Assembly: GCA_965233625.1 (NCBI GenBank)
Contig: OZ247499.1
Coordinates: 5,766,001 to 5,830,000, forward strand
Direction of reading: 5' to 3'
Source of the DNA: G965233625 sp965233625
GTDB taxonomy: Bacteria; Planctomycetota; Planctomycetia; Pirellulales; Pirellulaceae
Length of the DNA stretch: 64,000 bases
In this document: in pieces, positions 62,087-64,000 of the stretch
Layout: every line of letters starts with the position of its first letter
How positions within the stretch are numbered: the first letter of the stretch is position 1
The notes under the pieces: model-generated
Told to the model about the DNA's origin: nothing
Databases searched by the model: none
Seen by the model: only the letters and a program-made list of their open reading frames with translations
Program-made: the position numbers and the translations under genes

Positions 62087-63094
62087 TTAAGGTGCGGAGA
62101 CAGGTTCGCCGCCATTACGCGAGCCCATGGCGCCCCAGACCCCATACTGACTTGGACCGTTCATACTGAAGGTGGCCGTCTGATTGCCCACGTCAATGGT
62201 GTCAGGCACGAACCGCACAGATGCATCCGCCATGCCGACCATTACGCCGCCTGGATGCAGGCTGGAGGCGCCGGGAAAGGTGTTGCCGTCGTGGATATTG
62301 CCGTCGGTTGCTGCACGCCCTTTGCAACTAGGAGCATTCGGCGGCGCCGCAGCGAAGAAGCCTGAGAACGAAGCACGTCCGTCGTTCCAGCGGTAATCTT
62401 CAATCCGGCCTTCGCCGGCGGGAATGATGCCGCCTGGCGCCACGCTGTTACAGTCATTGGGGCTGTTGATAGCGCCGCTTCCGACGAAGGCGCCCGTGTC
62501 GACGCGTGCTGCGTTGGTCATCGAAATACGTTCCGAGAACGAAATCGTATTGCTGGTTCCGTCTGTGATATCGCGGAATCCAAGATTGTCGCGGTTCTGG
62601 AAAACGCCACGCGTGTTACGCATCTGACCGTCGCGGTTGCGGCGTACATCGCCCAGACACATCATGTAATTACGCGAAGTCACCTGTCCGCTGTGCCCCC
62701 TGTTACCGTTTGTCGACGAAGGACAGATGAAGGCGTCGATCTTCGATCGCCAGACTGCGTGACCACTCCAAGGTACACGGCCTTTGTGGTTGGCTGTGAT
62801 TTCATCATACAGATTGTCTTGCTCAATAAATGGCAATAGTGAAATCCAGCCTGCCTGGCGGCCAGTATGACCGTTGCCCATTTCACGCATGACGGGGAAT
62901 TCGCCAAAAGTATCGTGATGATTGTGCAGCGCCAGGTTGATCTGCTTCATGTTGTTGGAGCAGGACGAACGCCGGGCAGCTTCGCGAGCGGCTTGAACGG
63001 CAGGCAGCAAAAGGGCGACAAGGACGCCAATAATAGCGATAACAACTAGCAGTTCCACGAGTGTGAAACCACGATTCCTGGAAGTGTGGGACAT
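62087..63094 (-). CDS. DUF1559 prepilin-like protein, cassette 3
   Basis: This 335-aa protein has a MSHTSRNRG leader, FTLVELLVVIAIIG and the AAREAARRSSC entry. The C-terminal motif is HPGGVMVGMADASVRF, with DA in place of DG. Several Asn/Asp/Gly-rich stretches may bind metal. ATG 63094 has AGGGAGGA upstream. It shares its N-terminus with the two other DUF1559 proteins of this window but the bodies differ. Confidence 0.92.
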   Translation of the reverse strand: MSHTSRNRGFTLVELLVVIAIIGVLVALLLPAVQAAREAARRSSCSNNMKQINLALHNHHDTFGEFPVMREMGNGHTGRQAGWISLLPFIEQDNLYDEITANHKGRVPWSGHAVWRSKIDAFICPSSTNGNRGHSGQVTSRNYMMCLGDVRRNRDGQMRNTRGVFQNRDNLGFRDITDGTSNTISFSERISMTNAARVDTGAFVGSGAINSPNDCNSVAPGGIIPAGEGRIEDYRWNDGRASFSGFFAAAPPNAPSCKGRAATDGNIHDGNTFPGASSLHPGGVMVGMADASVRFVPDTIDVGNQTATFSMNGPSQYGVWGAMGSRNGGEPVSAP

Positions 63095-63395
63095 GCAGTC
63101 CTCCCTGAGAAACAGTAAACGAATGAAAGAAGAAAAGTAGCAGCGGCTAGGGGAACCCAGGAGCCACATCTAGGTGTTAAGCCAATGTTAAATTGGTGTC
63201 AACATTCTGCTGGAACCTGAATCACCCAATGATCACCCACTCATCAGGGGGGGAGGTGCCTGCCAACACCTGAAATACAGGTATGTTGCGTGTGTAACCA
63301 CAAAAATTTCCGTTTGGCAAAAAAAATATTTTTAAGGGCAATTTCTGCACCCCCAGTCTTGATTGTGGGTCCTGGAGAGAACCGTGGAGTGCGAT
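63095..63395. promoter_or_regulatory. Divergent spacer between DUF1559 cassette 3 and the radical SAM gene
   Basis: This 301-bp non-coding region must serve two divergent genes. An AT-rich stretch (63319-63338) may contain promoter elements. GTGGAG lies 8 nt before the radical SAM ATG. Confidence 0.4.
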
Positions 63396-64000
63396 ATGCC
63401 GCATCTTTGCCTGGCGCCGCTTGCGGGTTTCCGCGTGCGTGAGCCTCAAATGCTGGAGTTGGGGATGACGCTGCCCGGCTTTCAGCAGCGTGCAGGAGCG
63501 GTCGCCGCGCTGCCTGCGCTGGGGCTGCTTACCCTGGCTGGGCTGACACCGCCAGATTGGGTTGTGGACTACACGCCCGTCAGCGATGTTGAAACAGCAA
63601 CGGCGGATCTGCTGCGGAAGAAGCCGGACCTAGTGGCGATCTCCGCCCTGACGGCTTCCATCAACGAAGCGTACCGGCTTGCGGACCGCCTGCGTCAACA
63701 GGGCGTACGCGTGGTATTGGGCGGTCTGCATGCCAGCGTCTGCACCGCCGAAGCAAAACAGCACGCAGACGCCGTGGTGGAGGGCGACGGCGAACCGGTC
63801 TGGCGACAGTTGTTGTCCGATGCTGCAGCCGGACGTCTCGCGGATGTGTACCGTGCGAAGCAATCGCGGCGTGAACCAGAGACCTGGGCGATGCCACGCT
63901 TTGATCTGCTGGGCACATCGGCGCCGCGGTACACGTTGCAGACACAGCGGGGCTGCCCGCTGGCGTGCGAGTTCTGCGGCGCCAGCCGGCTGTTGGGTGG
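63396..64000 (+). CDS. B12-binding radical SAM protein (C-terminus off the window)
   Basis: Only 201 residues are seen before the right edge. The N-terminal half (about 1-135) is a cobalamin-binding-like domain, with PDLVAISALTASINEAYRLAD and VVLGGLHASVC. The radical SAM cluster motif is C-x3-C-x2-C, in RGCPLACEFCGAS near residue 187-196. Such proteins often methylate or rearrange substrates in natural product or lipid synthesis; the specific reaction cannot be told. ATG 63396 has a good ribosome binding site (GTGGAG). Confidence 0.85.
   Translation, partial: MPHLCLAPLAGFRVREPQMLELGMTLPGFQQRAGAVAALPALGLLTLAGLTPPDWVVDYTPVSDVETATADLLRKKPDLVAISALTASINEAYRLADRLRQQGVRVVLGGLHASVCTAEAKQHADAVVEGDGEPVWRQLLSDAAAGRLADVYRAKQSRREPETWAMPRFDLLGTSAPRYTLQTQRGCPLACEFCGASRLLG

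Overview
The window looks like a chromosomal segment of a planctomycete, most likely of the Pirellulales/Planctomycetales type. I infer this from several lineage-typical families: three DUF1559 prepilin-like proteins each paired with a small carboxypeptidase-regulatory-like lipoprotein, a YTV-motif cysteine-rich envelope protein, a Ser/Thr kinase with a planctomycete-style N-terminal helical module, a membrane-anchored MutS-like ATPase, a YVTN-propeller/cytochrome c fusion, and an alternative complex III operon. Base composition is moderately GC-rich throughout and I see no block of obviously foreign composition. There is no rRNA, CRISPR array, transposase or phage gene.

Layout. 0-7.4 kb: an edge-truncated zinc-ribbon membrane protein, a gamma-glutamyltransferase, then an oxidative-stress pair (exported KatG, divergent OxyR), a ZIP metal transporter and a rhodanese. 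7.7-21.2 kb: one unbroken plus-strand respiratory operon, alternative complex III (actA, actB, a fused actC-actD, actE, actF), a small anchored protein, ccoS, ccoN, ccoO, a one-heme ccoP and a CcoI-type copper ATPase. It encodes a quinol-to-oxygen route in which ACIII replaces cytochrome bc1 and hands electrons to a cbb3-type oxidase. 21.3-31.1 kb: RavA/MoxR-like AAA ATPase, csrA, GNAT, MscS channel, DinB-like protein, a TupBC-type ABC pair without its binding protein, an unidentified protein, a two-TM channel and the first DUF1559/lipoprotein cassette. 31.1-42.1 kb: propeller/cytochrome protein, CbiX/SirB-like chelatase abutting a PhoD-like phosphatase, mfd, a SurA-like isomerase and the YTV protein. 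42.4-44.2 kb: PII, a pseudo-receiver, a small membrane protein and a NADAR protein.

44.2-46.7 kb holds the most interesting locus: a DUF692/MNIO enzyme (BufB/MbnB family) preceded by two paralogous exported cysteine-rich peptides with the same nine-cysteine spacing, and followed a few bases later by an unrecognised 150-aa protein. I read it as a bufferin-like RiPP system, probably for metal handling, with a precursor architecture and a partner that differ from the standard bufABC set as I know it.

47-64 kb: initiator-type tRNA-Met with a terminator, a methyltransferase, a protein kinase, the second DUF1559 cassette, another prepilin-like protein, small hypotheticals, an acyl desaturase, a SAM methyltransferase-like protein, two tandem receiver-histidine kinase proteins, a pirin, the membrane MutS-like ATPase, the third DUF1559 cassette and a truncated B12-binding radical SAM protein at the right edge. 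Three families of interspersed palindromic repeats lie in the intergenic spaces.
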